Assembly (NCBI RefSeq): GCF_039542035.1
Contig: NZ_BAABHJ010000005.1
Span: 1-64,000, forward strand
Length of the DNA: 64,000 nt
Direction of reading: 5' to 3'
Source: Actinoallomurus liliacearum
GTDB lineage: Bacteria > Actinomycetota > Actinomycetes > Streptosporangiales > Streptosporangiaceae
The position numbers were made by a program, and so were the translations under genes. Of this stretch, positions 22,184-30,413 are shown one piece after another. Within the stretch, counting starts at the first letter, position 1. The number at the start of each line of letters is the position of its first letter. The notes below the pieces were generated by a model, which had not been told where the DNA came from, did no database searches, and saw only the letters and a list, made by a program, of their open reading frames with translations.

Positions 22184-23772
22184 ACGCTCTTGCCGGCACC
22201 GGGCAGTTGCTCAAGCTCGGTCTGCGGCGCAGCCGCATCATGCTCGCCGTCTGGGTCTACGCCCTCGTCGCGTACCTGGCGAGCACCGCGTACGGCTTCA
22301 AGAAGCTGTACGACACGCCCGCGTCGCTGCGCGACTTCGTCTCCGGCATCAACGGCAACGGCGCGACGGTCGCCATGTACGGCCGGATCCACGTCGCCGG
22401 CTCGGTCGGCGGCATCACCGCCTGGCGGATGGCGGCCACCGGCGGCGCGCTCGTCGGCGTGATGAGCGTCCTGCTGGTGGTCAGGCACACGCGGGGGGAC
22501 GAGGAGGCGGGCCGCCTCGAACTGGTCGGCGCGGGCGCGGTCGGCCGCCGGGCGCCGCTGACCGCCGGCCTGCTCGTCGGGGTGGTCGCGAACCTCGCGC
22601 TCGCCCTCGTCTCGACCATCGCGTTGATCGCCTTCGGCCTGCCGGTGGCGGGCTCGCTCGCGACCGGGCTCGCCTGGACGGTCCCGGGCCTGTGCTTCAC
22701 CGCCGTCGCGGGCGTGACCGCCCAGCTCGCCGAGACGGCCCAGGCGGCGCGCGGCATCGCGCTCGCCGTCGTCGGCGTCGCCTACCTGCTGCGCGCGGTG
22801 GGGGACGCCGGCCGCGTCTCCTGGCTGACGTGGCTGTCGCCGATCGGCTGGGCGCAGCAGGTCCGGCCCTACGGCGCGGAGCGGTGGTGGGTCATCGGCC
22901 TCGGAGTGGTCGTCGCGGTCGCGGTGGTGTTCGCGGCGTACGCGCTGGTCGAGCGCAGGGACCTGGGCGCCGGTCTGCTGCCGGCCCGGCCGGGCCCGGC
23001 CGACGCGGCCCCGTACCTGCGCAGTCCGCTGGCGCTCGCGTGGCGGCTGCACCGGGGCGCGCTGCTCGGCTGGCTGGCCGGGTTCGTCGTGTACGGCGCG
23101 GCGATCGGCGCCGTCCTCAGGGGCCTCGGGGACCTGCTCAAGAACAGCTCCGGCGCGGCGGACCTGCTCGCCAAGATGGGCGGGCAGCGTGGCCTGGAGG
23201 ACTCCTACGTCGGCACGGTCATGGGCGTCCTCGGGCTGATCGCCGCGGCGTACGCCGTGCAGGTGGTGCTGCGGATGCGCACCGAGGAGACCGCGCAGCG
23301 CCTCGAACCGCTCCTGGCGACGAGGGTCCGCAGGCTGCGGTGGTCGGTCGGCCACCTGCTGTTCGCGGCGGCGGGGCCGGTCGTGCTGCTCGGTGTCGCC
23401 GGCCTGGCGGCGGGGCTGGCCCACGGGCTGCGTACGCACGACCTCGGCACCCAGGTGCCCCGGCTGCTGGGCGCGGCGGTGGTGCAGGCGCCCGCCGCGT
23501 GGGTGGCGGCCGCGATCGCGGTGCTGCTGTTCGGCGCGGCGCCCCGGCTCGCGCCGGCCGCCTGGGGCGTGCTCGGCGTCTTCCTGCTCCTCGGCCAGCT
23601 GGGGCCGGTCCTCAAGCTCGGCCAGGCGGTGATGGACCTCTCGCCGTTCACGCACGTGCCCAAGCTGCCCGGCGCGGAGCTGACGGCGACGCCGATCCTC
23701 GCGCTCACCGCCGTCGCGGTCGCGGTCACCGCCGCCGGTCTCGCGGGCCTCCGCCGCCGCGACATCGGCTGA
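22180..23772 (+). CDS. ABC exporter permease, polyketide-antibiotic type
   Basis: 530 residues with about 12 membrane spans in two similar halves. The first opens LLKLGLRRSRIMLAVWVYAL and the second LAWRLHRGALLGWLAGFVVY. It matches the fused-permease class annotated as exporters of polyketide antibiotics, with WLSPIGWAQQVRPYG between spans. It starts at the ATG inside the ATGA overlap. Substrate unknown; self-protection or efflux of toxic compounds is plausible. Confidence 0.9.
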   Translation: MNALAGTGQLLKLGLRRSRIMLAVWVYALVAYLASTAYGFKKLYDTPASLRDFVSGINGNGATVAMYGRIHVAGSVGGITAWRMAATGGALVGVMSVLLVVRHTRGDEEAGRLELVGAGAVGRRAPLTAGLLVGVVANLALALVSTIALIAFGLPVAGSLATGLAWTVPGLCFTAVAGVTAQLAETAQAARGIALAVVGVAYLLRAVGDAGRVSWLTWLSPIGWAQQVRPYGAERWWVIGLGVVVAVAVVFAAYALVERRDLGAGLLPARPGPADAAPYLRSPLALAWRLHRGALLGWLAGFVVYGAAIGAVLRGLGDLLKNSSGAADLLAKMGGQRGLEDSYVGTVMGVLGLIAAAYAVQVVLRMRTEETAQRLEPLLATRVRRLRWSVGHLLFAAAGPVVLLGVAGLAAGLAHGLRTHDLGTQVPRLLGAAVVQAPAAWVAAAIAVLLFGAAPRLAPAAWGVLGVFLLLGQLGPVLKLGQAVMDLSPFTHVPKLPGAELTATPILALTAVAVAVTAAGLAGLRRRDIG

Positions 23773-24483
23773 TCACGAGGAGCTGAGAGCGGCGTCCACG
23801 ATCGCCTGCAGCCGGCGGTGGTGGGCGCCCTTCCAGTAGAGGCGGCCGCATTCCTGGCACTGTGCGTAGCCGTCGTAACTGCGCAGGGTGCCGGGCTGGA
23901 GGAGGTGCTCGATGATCTCCTTGGCGACCGGCGCCAGCAGACCGTTGCAGGCGGTGCACCGGGTCCACGGGGCGAGCGGCGGCGCGAACCGGTCCAGGAC
24001 GTCGCGGAACTGCTCCTCCGGCCGGGCGCCGCGCACGTACGCCCCGAACCACAGCCGCCGGCGGCGGAGCAGGCCGCGGTCCTGCGTCAGCAGGATCCGG
24101 TGCTCGCGGCCGGCCAGCTCGACCAGGGCGTCGTCGTCGATGTCGTTGTGGTAGTCCGTGTCCACCCCGACGAGCCGCAGCCGCCGGGCCAGCTTCCCGA
24201 GGTGGACGTCGAGGGTGAAGCGGGGCGGCCCCGCGGGCAGGCGCTGCGGGCGGCGTACGGCCCGCACCTGGATCACGTCCCCGTCCCGTGGCCGGTACGA
24301 CGGCGGCACCGGCCGGTCGGCGACGAGCAGGTCGCCCACCTCGGGCAGCGGAACGCCGGCGGACTCGACCACGTGCCCGAGGGAGGAGGTTCCGTCGAGC
24401 GGGGCGAGGACCGTACCGCCGCGGGCGGCGGGTGCGAGGAAGAAACGGAGTTCGGCGGCGAACTCCAGCCGGGCGTGCCCCAT
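23773..24483 (-). CDS. Mut7-C RNase-domain protein with ubiquitin-like N-terminus
   Basis: 236 residues. The N-terminal 85 residues are a ubiquitin/ThiS-like domain (LEFAAELRFFLAPAARGG, then VGDLLVADRPVPPSYRPRDG). The Mut7-C domain follows: RFTLDVHLGKLARRLRLVGVD with its acidic residues, HRILLTQDRGLLRRR, and a zinc ribbon (CTACNG ... CQECGRLYW). It is a PIN-like nuclease family of unknown RNA target. The start is ATG at 24483. It is convergent with, and directly abuts, the ABC permease stop. Confidence 0.88.
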   Translation of the reverse strand: MGHARLEFAAELRFFLAPAARGGTVLAPLDGTSSLGHVVESAGVPLPEVGDLLVADRPVPPSYRPRDGDVIQVRAVRRPQRLPAGPPRFTLDVHLGKLARRLRLVGVDTDYHNDIDDDALVELAGREHRILLTQDRGLLRRRRLWFGAYVRGARPEEQFRDVLDRFAPPLAPWTRCTACNGLLAPVAKEIIEHLLQPGTLRSYDGYAQCQECGRLYWKGAHHRRLQAIVDAALSSS

Positions 24484-24491
24484 GGGTGCTG

Positions 24492-25622
24492 CTATCCCCG
24501 GTCTCGCGCCGGGCATTCGGGCTCCGCGGCCGGGGCGGGCGCCGGAACGGTGAACCGCGCCGGGCGGAACGGCCGGAGCAGCGCCGACTCCTTGCCGTAC
24601 ACCTCCCCGGCCACCAGGTCGCCGAGCAGCGGCGCGAGCGTGATCCCGCTGTGCGTCACGACGGTGTACACCCGAGCGGCGGAGTCCGTGAACCCGGCGA
24701 CGGTGCGACGGTCGGCGGGCATGGCGCGCTGCCCGACGCGGGTCCGCTCGACCCGCGCGCCCTCCGTCGCGGACAGGGCCTCGGGCAGCCGGGCGAGCAG
24801 CTCCGCGCCGACGTCGTCCGGCGGCGGCGTCTCGGGGTCGGCGGCCTCGTCGAGGTCGAGCGCCTGGAGGAGCAGGCGGCCGCCGCCGTCGGGGCGGACG
24901 TTCAGGCGGTCGCTCGTGAGCACGCGGCCCAGCCGGGCGGGGACCGGCGTGGTCGTGACGAGGAATCCGTTCGTGACCGTGCCCGAGACCCGTGGGTCGA
25001 GCACGGGGACGTCGACGAGCCCGCCCGTCCACCGGCCGGCGCAGCAGACCAGGATGTCGGCGGCGCGGACGCCGCCGTCGGCCAGCGTGACGCTCACCCC
25101 GCCCCGGCCCGACGTGATCTCGCGGACGGCGGCGCCGGTCTCCACGCGGGCGCCCCGGTCGCGCGCCTCGCCGAGGAGGCGGGCGAGGAGCACGGCCGGG
25201 ATCACGTGTCCTTCCTCCGGGAAGAAGACGTAGTCCGTGTCGTCGGGCTGGGCGGCCAGGTCGGGTTCGAGCTCGGCGGCGCGCCGGGCGGTGATCCGCT
25301 CGGCCGCGTACTCGCGGTCGCGCAGTCGCTCGACGCGGGCGCTGAGCTCGAGGCGGCGGGTCTCGCCGTTCGCCCACTCGAGGTGCCCGGTGGGGACGAA
25401 GCCGTCTCCGCCCAGGGCGTGGTAGGCGTGGACCGCCGTGTGGTTCAGCGCGAAGTAGTCCTCGGGGTCCTTGTCGTTGGCGTTGACCCAGGCGAAGGAC
25501 GTGCCGGTGGTGCCGGCGCCCGGGAAGCGCTGTTCGAGGACGGTCACCCATGCGCCTCGGCGGGTCAGCCCGGCGGCGACGGCGGCGCCGATGACGCCGG
25601 CACCGATCACCAAGACTCGCAC
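24492..25622 (-). CDS. FAD-dependent amino-acid-oxidase-type oxidoreductase
   Basis: 376 residues. The dinucleotide-binding start VLVIGAGVIGAAVAAGLTRRG and a second strand VTVLEQRFPGAGTTGTSFAW mark a DAO-family flavoenzyme. HSGITLAPLLGDLVAGEV near the end is the usual FAD-contact segment. Likely chemistry is oxidation of an amine or amino acid to the imine with O2. The start is the GTG at 25622 behind AAGGAGC; the longer reading to 25823 would run through the neighbouring promoter. It precedes the Mut7-C gene by 8 bases and may share its transcript. Confidence 0.87.
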   Translation of the reverse strand: MRVLVIGAGVIGAAVAAGLTRRGAWVTVLEQRFPGAGTTGTSFAWVNANDKDPEDYFALNHTAVHAYHALGGDGFVPTGHLEWANGETRRLELSARVERLRDREYAAERITARRAAELEPDLAAQPDDTDYVFFPEEGHVIPAVLLARLLGEARDRGARVETGAAVREITSGRGGVSVTLADGGVRAADILVCCAGRWTGGLVDVPVLDPRVSGTVTNGFLVTTTPVPARLGRVLTSDRLNVRPDGGGRLLLQALDLDEAADPETPPPDDVGAELLARLPEALSATEGARVERTRVGQRAMPADRRTVAGFTDSAARVYTVVTHSGITLAPLLGDLVAGEVYGKESALLRPFRPARFTVPAPAPAAEPECPARDRG

Positions 25623-25744
25623 GTCGGGCTCCTTCCGTCCCAGGTGACGCGTTCGCTGACCGCGACGGTAGCGAAGTCGGCCTCTCAGGTCAGGGAACGG
25701 CTCCGTCCCTGTCGGGTTCTTCACCATCACTTGGACGAAAGAAC

Positions 25745-25795
25745 TTGAGAGTTCAACTAAATCAGGTAGGCTGGGGACGTAAGTTGAGCTTTCAA
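25745..25795 (+). promoter_or_regulatory. Promoter with two TTGAgnnTTCAA operator copies
   Basis: TTGAGAGTTCAA (25745-25756) and TTGAGCTTTCAA (25784-25795) share a near-palindrome and lie 39 bases apart. The first coincides with a possible -35 (TTGAGA); TAGGCT at 25767-25772 could be the -10 with a 16-base spacer. The sites point toward the dioxygenase gene at 25825. No obvious regulator gene is adjacent. Confidence 0.5.
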
Positions 25796-25824
25796 TCATC
25801 TGGTCGATCATCTGGAGGGTCACG

Positions 25825-26595
25825 ATGTCCGAACGGATGCCGGTGATCTACCTCAGCCACGGCGCACCGCCGCTCGCGGACGACGCGATCTGGCCCGGCC
25901 AGCTCGCCGCCTGGTCAGCCGACCTGCCGCGCCCCGAGGCGATCCTCGTCGTCTCGGCGCACTGGGAGTCGGCGCCGCTCGCCATCGGCGCCACCCGCCC
26001 GGTGCCGCTGACGTACGACTTCTGGGGCTTCCCCGAGCACTACTACCAGGTCACCTACCCCGCGCCGGGCGCGCCGGAACTCGCCGACAAGGTCCGCAAG
26101 CTCGTGGGCGGCCCGGTCCACGAGGACCCCGAGCGCGGCCTGGACCACGGCGCGTACGTCCCGCTGGTGGAGATGTACCCGGACGCCGACGTCCCGGTCC
26201 TGCAGATCTCCATGCCGACGCTGGACCCGGAACGGCTGCTGGCCCTCGGCCGCCGCCTCGCGCCGCTCCGCGACGAGGGCGTGCTGATCGTCGGAAGCGG
26301 CTTCTTCACCCACAACCTGCGCGCCCTCAGCATGGACCCGGACCCCGCGAACGCGCCCGGCTGGTCCAAGGAGTTCGACGCGTGGGGACGGGAGACGCTC
26401 GCGGCCGGCGACCTCGACGCGCTGCTCGACTTCGAGCACCGGGCGCCGGCCGGCCGGCTCGCGCACCCGCGCACGGAGCACTTCGCGCCGCTGTTCGTCG
26501 CCCTCGGCGCCGGCGAGGCCGAGCTGGACACCCAGCGCAGCGTCATCGACGGCTTCTGGCTCGGCATGGCCAAGCGCTCCGTCCAGCTCGGCTAG
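25825..26595 (+). CDS. ygiD: DODA-type extradiol ring-opening dioxygenase (LigB fold)
   Basis: 256 residues, full length. Metal and active-site His are in IYLSHGAPPLAD, FWGFPEHYYQV, GLDHGAYVPLVEMYP and SGFFTHNLRAL. The family includes plant DOPA-4,5-dioxygenase and E. coli YgiD, which open catechol-type rings. The natural substrate here is unknown. The ATG follows CTGGAGGG. It is probably a single gene under the TTGA..TTCAA sites. The ygiD name is by family only. Confidence 0.88.
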   Translation: MSERMPVIYLSHGAPPLADDAIWPGQLAAWSADLPRPEAILVVSAHWESAPLAIGATRPVPLTYDFWGFPEHYYQVTYPAPGAPELADKVRKLVGGPVHEDPERGLDHGAYVPLVEMYPDADVPVLQISMPTLDPERLLALGRRLAPLRDEGVLIVGSGFFTHNLRALSMDPDPANAPGWSKEFDAWGRETLAAGDLDALLDFEHRAPAGRLAHPRTEHFAPLFVALGAGEAELDTQRSVIDGFWLGMAKRSVQLG

Positions 26596-26608
26596 ACCAG
26601 GACCCCGG

Positions 26609-27961
26609 CTAGATCTGGAACAGGCCGTCCGGGTCGTATGCGGCCCGGAGGCCGGCCAGCCGCCGATAGGTCTCCGGGGCGAACGCCGAGCGCAGTTCGT
26701 CCTCCTCCAGCGGCCCATAGCTGAAGTTGAGCGAGCGGCCGAGCGCGTCGGCGGCGAACGGCGCGAGGACCTCCTCGTGCAGCGCCCGCGCCTTGTCCTC
26801 CTCGCCGGATTCGACGAGGGACAGAACGTTCAGCAGGTAGGCGGCCTCCCGGTGTCCGACGGCGTTCGCGACGCGGGGCGGCCGTGCCAGCGCCCCGCCG
26901 AGGTGCCGGAGCCCGACCACGCACATCATCGGGGCCGCCGGGCCTGCCGATCCCGGCAGCGAGGCGAGCGCGGCCGGATCGAGCCCGCGCAGCAGGCGGT
27001 TCTGTGACCGGTACGCGTGCGGCCGGTCCGGCTCGGCGAAGACCATGCTCGACTCGGTGTAGGGCAGATCGCGCAGCGTGTCCCGCAGCTGCGGGCCGAC
27101 GGCGCGCAGCGGCTCGACCAGCTCCCGGCCCTCGGTCTCGGTGCCCAGGTGGGCGATCTGGATGTGCGCCACGTGCCGTCCGCGCAGCTCCTCCGGCACC
27201 ATCGGCAGGTCCGGATAACACAGCGCCGTCAGGCCCGAGGTCAGCTCCTCCGGCACCGTCTCCGTCCACCGCCGCCAGGCCTCGAACACGTCGGGCACCC
27301 GCGCGATGTCGAAGTACAGGCCGCCGCCGAAGAGCCGGGTGATGGGCAGCAGTTCGACCACCATGCCGGTGACCACCCCGAGGCCGCGGCCACCGCCGCG
27401 CAGCGCCCAGAACAGGTCCGGTTCGGCGGCCGTGGTGACCGTACGGAGGCGCCCGTCCGCCGTGACCAGGTCGAACCGGCGCACGTGGTCCGCGGCGAAC
27501 CCGTGCCGGCGCGCCACCAGGCCGACGCCGCCCCCAAGCGTGTAGGAGACCGCCCCGACGCCGGGAAAGCTCCCGGACAGCGGGGCCAGGCCGTACGGCG
27601 CCGCCGCCTCGACGACGTCGCGCCAGGTCGCCCCCGCCGCGACGAACGCCGTACGCGCCTTGGGATCCACCCGGACCTCGGACATCCGGCGGGTGCCGAT
27701 CAGCACTCCGTCCCGCAGCGTGCGGCCCAACCCGTGGCCCGTGGCCTGGACCGCGACGCGCAGACCGCGCGCCGCGGCGTACTCGACCGCGGCCCGTACG
27801 TCCTCCGCGCCGGCCGCGCCGACGATCACCGCCGGCCGGTGCGGCCCCAGCCGCTGGTAGCCGAGGCGTTCGCCGTCGTAGCCGTCGCTCTCCGGAAGGT
27901 GGACCGGCCCGTGCGCGCGGTCCCGCAGGTGGTCGAGGTCCCCACTCGTCGTCTCGTTCAT
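26609..27961 (-). CDS. FAD-binding berberine-bridge-type oxidase
   Basis: About 450 residues. The PCMH-type FAD domain has VAVQATGHGLGRTL, where His is the likely flavin-linked residue, then GSFPGVGAVSYTLGGGVGLVARRHG and DLFWALRGGGRGLGVVTGMVVEL. The berberine-like C-terminus is LNFSYGP ... YDPDGLFQI. The second cysteine attachment site of bicovalent members is not seen. Such enzymes oxidise sugars or secondary metabolites. Start choice is between GTG at 27970 and ATG at 27961. It is divergent from the WYL regulator, which probably controls it. Confidence 0.88.
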   Translation of the reverse strand: MNETTSGDLDHLRDRAHGPVHLPESDGYDGERLGYQRLGPHRPAVIVGAAGAEDVRAAVEYAAARGLRVAVQATGHGLGRTLRDGVLIGTRRMSEVRVDPKARTAFVAAGATWRDVVEAAAPYGLAPLSGSFPGVGAVSYTLGGGVGLVARRHGFAADHVRRFDLVTADGRLRTVTTAAEPDLFWALRGGGRGLGVVTGMVVELLPITRLFGGGLYFDIARVPDVFEAWRRWTETVPEELTSGLTALCYPDLPMVPEELRGRHVAHIQIAHLGTETEGRELVEPLRAVGPQLRDTLRDLPYTESSMVFAEPDRPHAYRSQNRLLRGLDPAALASLPGSAGPAAPMMCVVGLRHLGGALARPPRVANAVGHREAAYLLNVLSLVESGEEDKARALHEEVLAPFAADALGRSLNFSYGPLEEDELRSAFAPETYRRLAGLRAAYDPDGLFQI

Positions 27962-27981
27962 GCCCGCCACCGTAGGAGGCC

Positions 27982-28004
27982 TTCCGGACGCATCTTGTCC
28001 GGAA
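27982..28004. promoter_or_regulatory. Operator between oxidase and WYL regulator
   Basis: TTCCGGAC (27982-27989) and GTCCGGAA (27997-28004) are exact inverted repeats with a 7-base spacer. They fall in the 62-base gap between divergent starts, 19 bases from the regulator GTG. Autoregulation by the WYL protein is the simplest reading. Confidence 0.55.
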
Positions 28005-28023
28005 CGGATGGCAGTCTGAGATC

Positions 28024-29013
28024 GTGACCGAGACGCGCAAGAATCTGCCCGGCCGGCTGCTGCGCCTGCTGGCGTTGCTGCAGAGCAGACGGGAGTGGTC
28101 CGGCGCCGAGCTGGCCGAACGCCTGGGCGTCACCGACCGCACCCTGCGCCGCGACGTCACCCGGCTGCGCGGGCTGGACTATCCGGTGGAGGGCGTGACC
28201 GGTACGGCCGGGGGCTACCGGCTGATCTCCGGCCGCAACCTCCCGCCGCTGCTGCTGGACGACGATGAGGCCATCGCGGTCGCGCTCGGCCTGGTGACGG
28301 CGGCGGACGGCAGCGTGGCCGGGATCGAGGAGAGCTCCGCTCGGGCGCTCGCCAAGCTTGAACAGGTGTTGCCGGCCCGATTGCGGCCCCGCCTGGCCGC
28401 CTTGAGCGACGCCGCCGTCGCCGTACGGCACGGCACCGCGCCGCGTGTGTCTCCTGATGTGCTCGCCGTGATCGCGGCGTGCCGCCGCGACGGGCGGCTG
28501 CTCTCCTTCGACTACCGGAACCGCGCGGACGAGGTCGGCGCCCGCCGGGTCGAGCCGCACCATCTCGTCGCCCTGCGGGGATGGTGGTATCTCATCGCGT
28601 ACGACCCGGAGCGAGCGGACTGGCGCACGTTCCGGGCCGACCGGATCGAGCGACCGACGCCCGCGCACGCCCGGTTCGAGCCGCGCGAGTTGCCGGCGCC
28701 GGATCCCGCCGCGTACCTCACCCGCGGCCTCGCCCGTGCCACCTACCGCCATACCGCGCGGATGACGGTCCGGCTGCCCGCCGACGCCGTACGCGCCGGC
28801 CGGTTCTTCTCGATCCCCGGCGAGATCGAGGACCGCGGAGCGGACGGGTGCGCGATCCGCCTCAGCGCGGACTCCGTCGATCTGGTGGTGCAGTGCATCG
28901 CCGTGATCGCGGCCCTCGGTGCCGAGTTCACCCTCGACGCCCCGCCGGAGATCGCCGATCGGGTGCGGACTCTCGGACGCCGACTGACCCGGTCGTCGGC
29001 ACCTTCCTCCTGA
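28024..29013 (+). CDS. WYL-domain transcriptional regulator
   Basis: 329 residues. The N-terminal HTH_11-type winged helix has WSGAELAERLGVTDRTLRRDVTRLR at about 25-50. The WYL domain has the family residues in RGWWYLIAYDPERADWRTFRADRI and is followed by a WCX-type C-terminal part. WYL proteins sense small ligands or nucleic acids. It is divergent from the berberine-bridge-type oxidase across a short operator-bearing gap. The start is GTG at 28024. Confidence 0.92.
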   Translation: MTETRKNLPGRLLRLLALLQSRREWSGAELAERLGVTDRTLRRDVTRLRGLDYPVEGVTGTAGGYRLISGRNLPPLLLDDDEAIAVALGLVTAADGSVAGIEESSARALAKLEQVLPARLRPRLAALSDAAVAVRHGTAPRVSPDVLAVIAACRRDGRLLSFDYRNRADEVGARRVEPHHLVALRGWWYLIAYDPERADWRTFRADRIERPTPAHARFEPRELPAPDPAAYLTRGLARATYRHTARMTVRLPADAVRAGRFFSIPGEIEDRGADGCAIRLSADSVDLVVQCIAVIAALGAEFTLDAPPEIADRVRTLGRRLTRSSAPSS

Positions 29014-29275
29014 AACGAGAGATCAGGCATTGACTCTCGGTCGCGGTCGGCCGGAAAGCGCCGGTCAGGACAGGTCGTTCGGTGTGCTCGGCCGTCCGGC
29101 GGCAGGAGTGATAGAACGAGCCTATAGGAGCTGTATTTGAGGACTCATTACCTATTAGTAGTGGTGCCCGCCGATTAGCGAGGGATGATGGCAATTACGG
29201 CGCCCCTGGCTTAGTGATTCCCGGGCCGTCGTCTTCCGGGCTCTATGCCATTCCAAACCCGAAGGAGGCACGACT

Positions 29276-29812
29276 GTGGTGAGGAAAGCGTCTGTTAGCG
29301 GCCTGGCGGTCGCGGCAGTGGCGAGCGGTCTGCTCATGGCCGCGCCCGCATACGCCCAGACTCGTTCCGCCCCCTCGACCGGCAGTCAGGTCGTCACGGC
29401 CACGGCCGGGGAGCTCGTCTCCGCTCTGCCCGGCGACGACGGCCGGCGACGCCGCGAGCGTGAGCGAGAGCGCATGCGCAGGCAGCGCGAGCGCGAGCGC
29501 GAGATGCGCCGGGAGGAGCAGATGAGGCGCAGGCACCACGGCCGGCAGTACGGTCGGGAGTACGGCACGGAGCGGACCCGGGGCGGCCTCACGCGGACCG
29601 AGCACGGCCGGGAAGAGATCCCCCGCGAACGCGGCACCACCGAGCGGACACGGGTCGGCACGCACGAACGCGGCCGGACCGGCACGCACGAACGCGGCCG
29701 GACCGGCATGGAGGAGCGCGGCCGGACCGGCATGGAGGAACGCGGCCGGACCGGCATGGAGGAGCGCGGCCGGACCGGTACCGGCAATATCTCCGGCATC
29801 GCGGGCAGCTGA
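29276..29812 (+). CDS. Secreted Arg/Glu-rich repeat protein
   Basis: 178 residues. A signal peptide (ASVSGLAVAAVASGLLMAAP, cleaved near AYAQT) precedes a mature chain of almost only charged, polar and small residues. Residues 55-90 are Arg/Glu blocks that may form a charged helix (RERERERMRRQREREREM). Five tandem 8-residue repeats end it (THERGRTG twice, MEERGRTG three times). No family is recognised. Starts are GTG at 29276 or 29279 behind GAAGGAGG. The N-terminus closely resembles that of the next gene, so the two are probably paralogues that diverged in the mature part. Confidence 0.7.
   Translation: MVRKASVSGLAVAAVASGLLMAAPAYAQTRSAPSTGSQVVTATAGELVSALPGDDGRRRRERERERMRRQREREREMRREEQMRRRHHGRQYGREYGTERTRGGLTRTEHGREEIPRERGTTERTRVGTHERGRTGTHERGRTGMEERGRTGMEERGRTGMEERGRTGTGNISGIAGS
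29660..29779 (+). repeat. Five tandem 24-bp units in a coding region
   Basis: Units begin at 29660, 29684, 29708, 29732 and 29756. The first two encode THERGRTG and the last three MEERGRTG. Near-identity suggests recent expansion. Confidence 0.92.
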
Positions 29813-29833
29813 AAGACATACCGATCGATCGAT

Positions 29834-29864
29834 TCGAGGGCACAGGCGATGCCTGTGCCCTCGA
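29834..29864. terminator. Perfect 14-bp hairpin after the Arg/Glu-rich gene
   Basis: Arms 29834-29847 and 29851-29864 are exact reverse complements with a 3-base loop. It starts 22 bases after the stop codon. No T-run follows. It separates the two secreted repeat genes, so each probably has its own promoter in the AT-richer stretches at 29090-29200 and 29890-29970. Confidence 0.6.
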
Positions 29865-30046
29865 CCTGCGCGAGCCGATGCCGATCGACGGAACCTATCG
29901 GCGTAGCGATCTAAAAAGACGTTACCGGCTCATTGTGGTGTATTCAGGTCATGTAGCAATAATGGCTGGTGTAGGCCTTCCGTGGATGCGATCAAGACGG
30001 TCATCACCTCAGAACGTTATGCGCTTTTGGTAAAAGGAGGCTCAAC

Positions 30047-30343
30047 GTGTTGAGGAAAGCGTGGGTCGCTTCCGGCCTCGCCACCGCCGCCACCGCAGGC
30101 GCGCTGATGCTGGCGTCGCCCGCGAGCGCACAGAGCGGCGCGATGGCGTCCGCTCACAGCCAGATCGTGGCGATGGCGCAGAGCAACGCCGGCCATGTGT
30201 CCGCGTCCGACCACCATCGACGCCATCACTACCGGCATCACCGCCATCACTACCGGCATCACCGCCATCACTACCGGCACCACCGCCACGGCCGCGGCGA
30301 GTTCCGCCACGGGCGTGGGGAGTTCCGCCACGGGCGGCGGTAG
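30047..30343 (+). CDS. Secreted His/Arg-rich repeat protein
   Basis: 98 residues. A signal peptide (VASGLATAATAGALMLASPA, cleavage near ASAQS) precedes a mature chain with about 20 His in its last 45 residues, built from RHHYRHH repeated three times and GRGEFRH repeated twice. Dense His suggests binding of Zn, Cu or Ni at the cell surface, but this is inference. The GTG start follows AAAAGGAGG. It lies downstream of a paralogue that has Arg/Glu repeats instead. Confidence 0.7.
   Translation: MLRKAWVASGLATAATAGALMLASPASAQSGAMASAHSQIVAMAQSNAGHVSASDHHRRHHYRHHRHHYRHHRHHYRHHRHGRGEFRHGRGEFRHGRR
30221..30283 (+). repeat. Three tandem 21-bp units encoding RHHYRHH
   Basis: Units at 30221, 30242 and 30263 are almost identical. 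A shorter degenerate pair encoding GRGEFRH follows to about 30331. Confidence 0.9.
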
Positions 30344-30413
30344 TTCCGGCCGCGTGTCGAACAGCGACCAGTCGGGATGGGTTCGGGCCGCCGATTCGCT
30401 CGGCGGCCCTCGC

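Noticed and set aside
23773..25551. 592-residue minus-strand frame joining the oxidase region to the Mut7-C gene as one protein
   Set aside because: Only the part from 24483 onward has a fold. The upstream part is a shadow of the FAD oxidase, which uses another frame.
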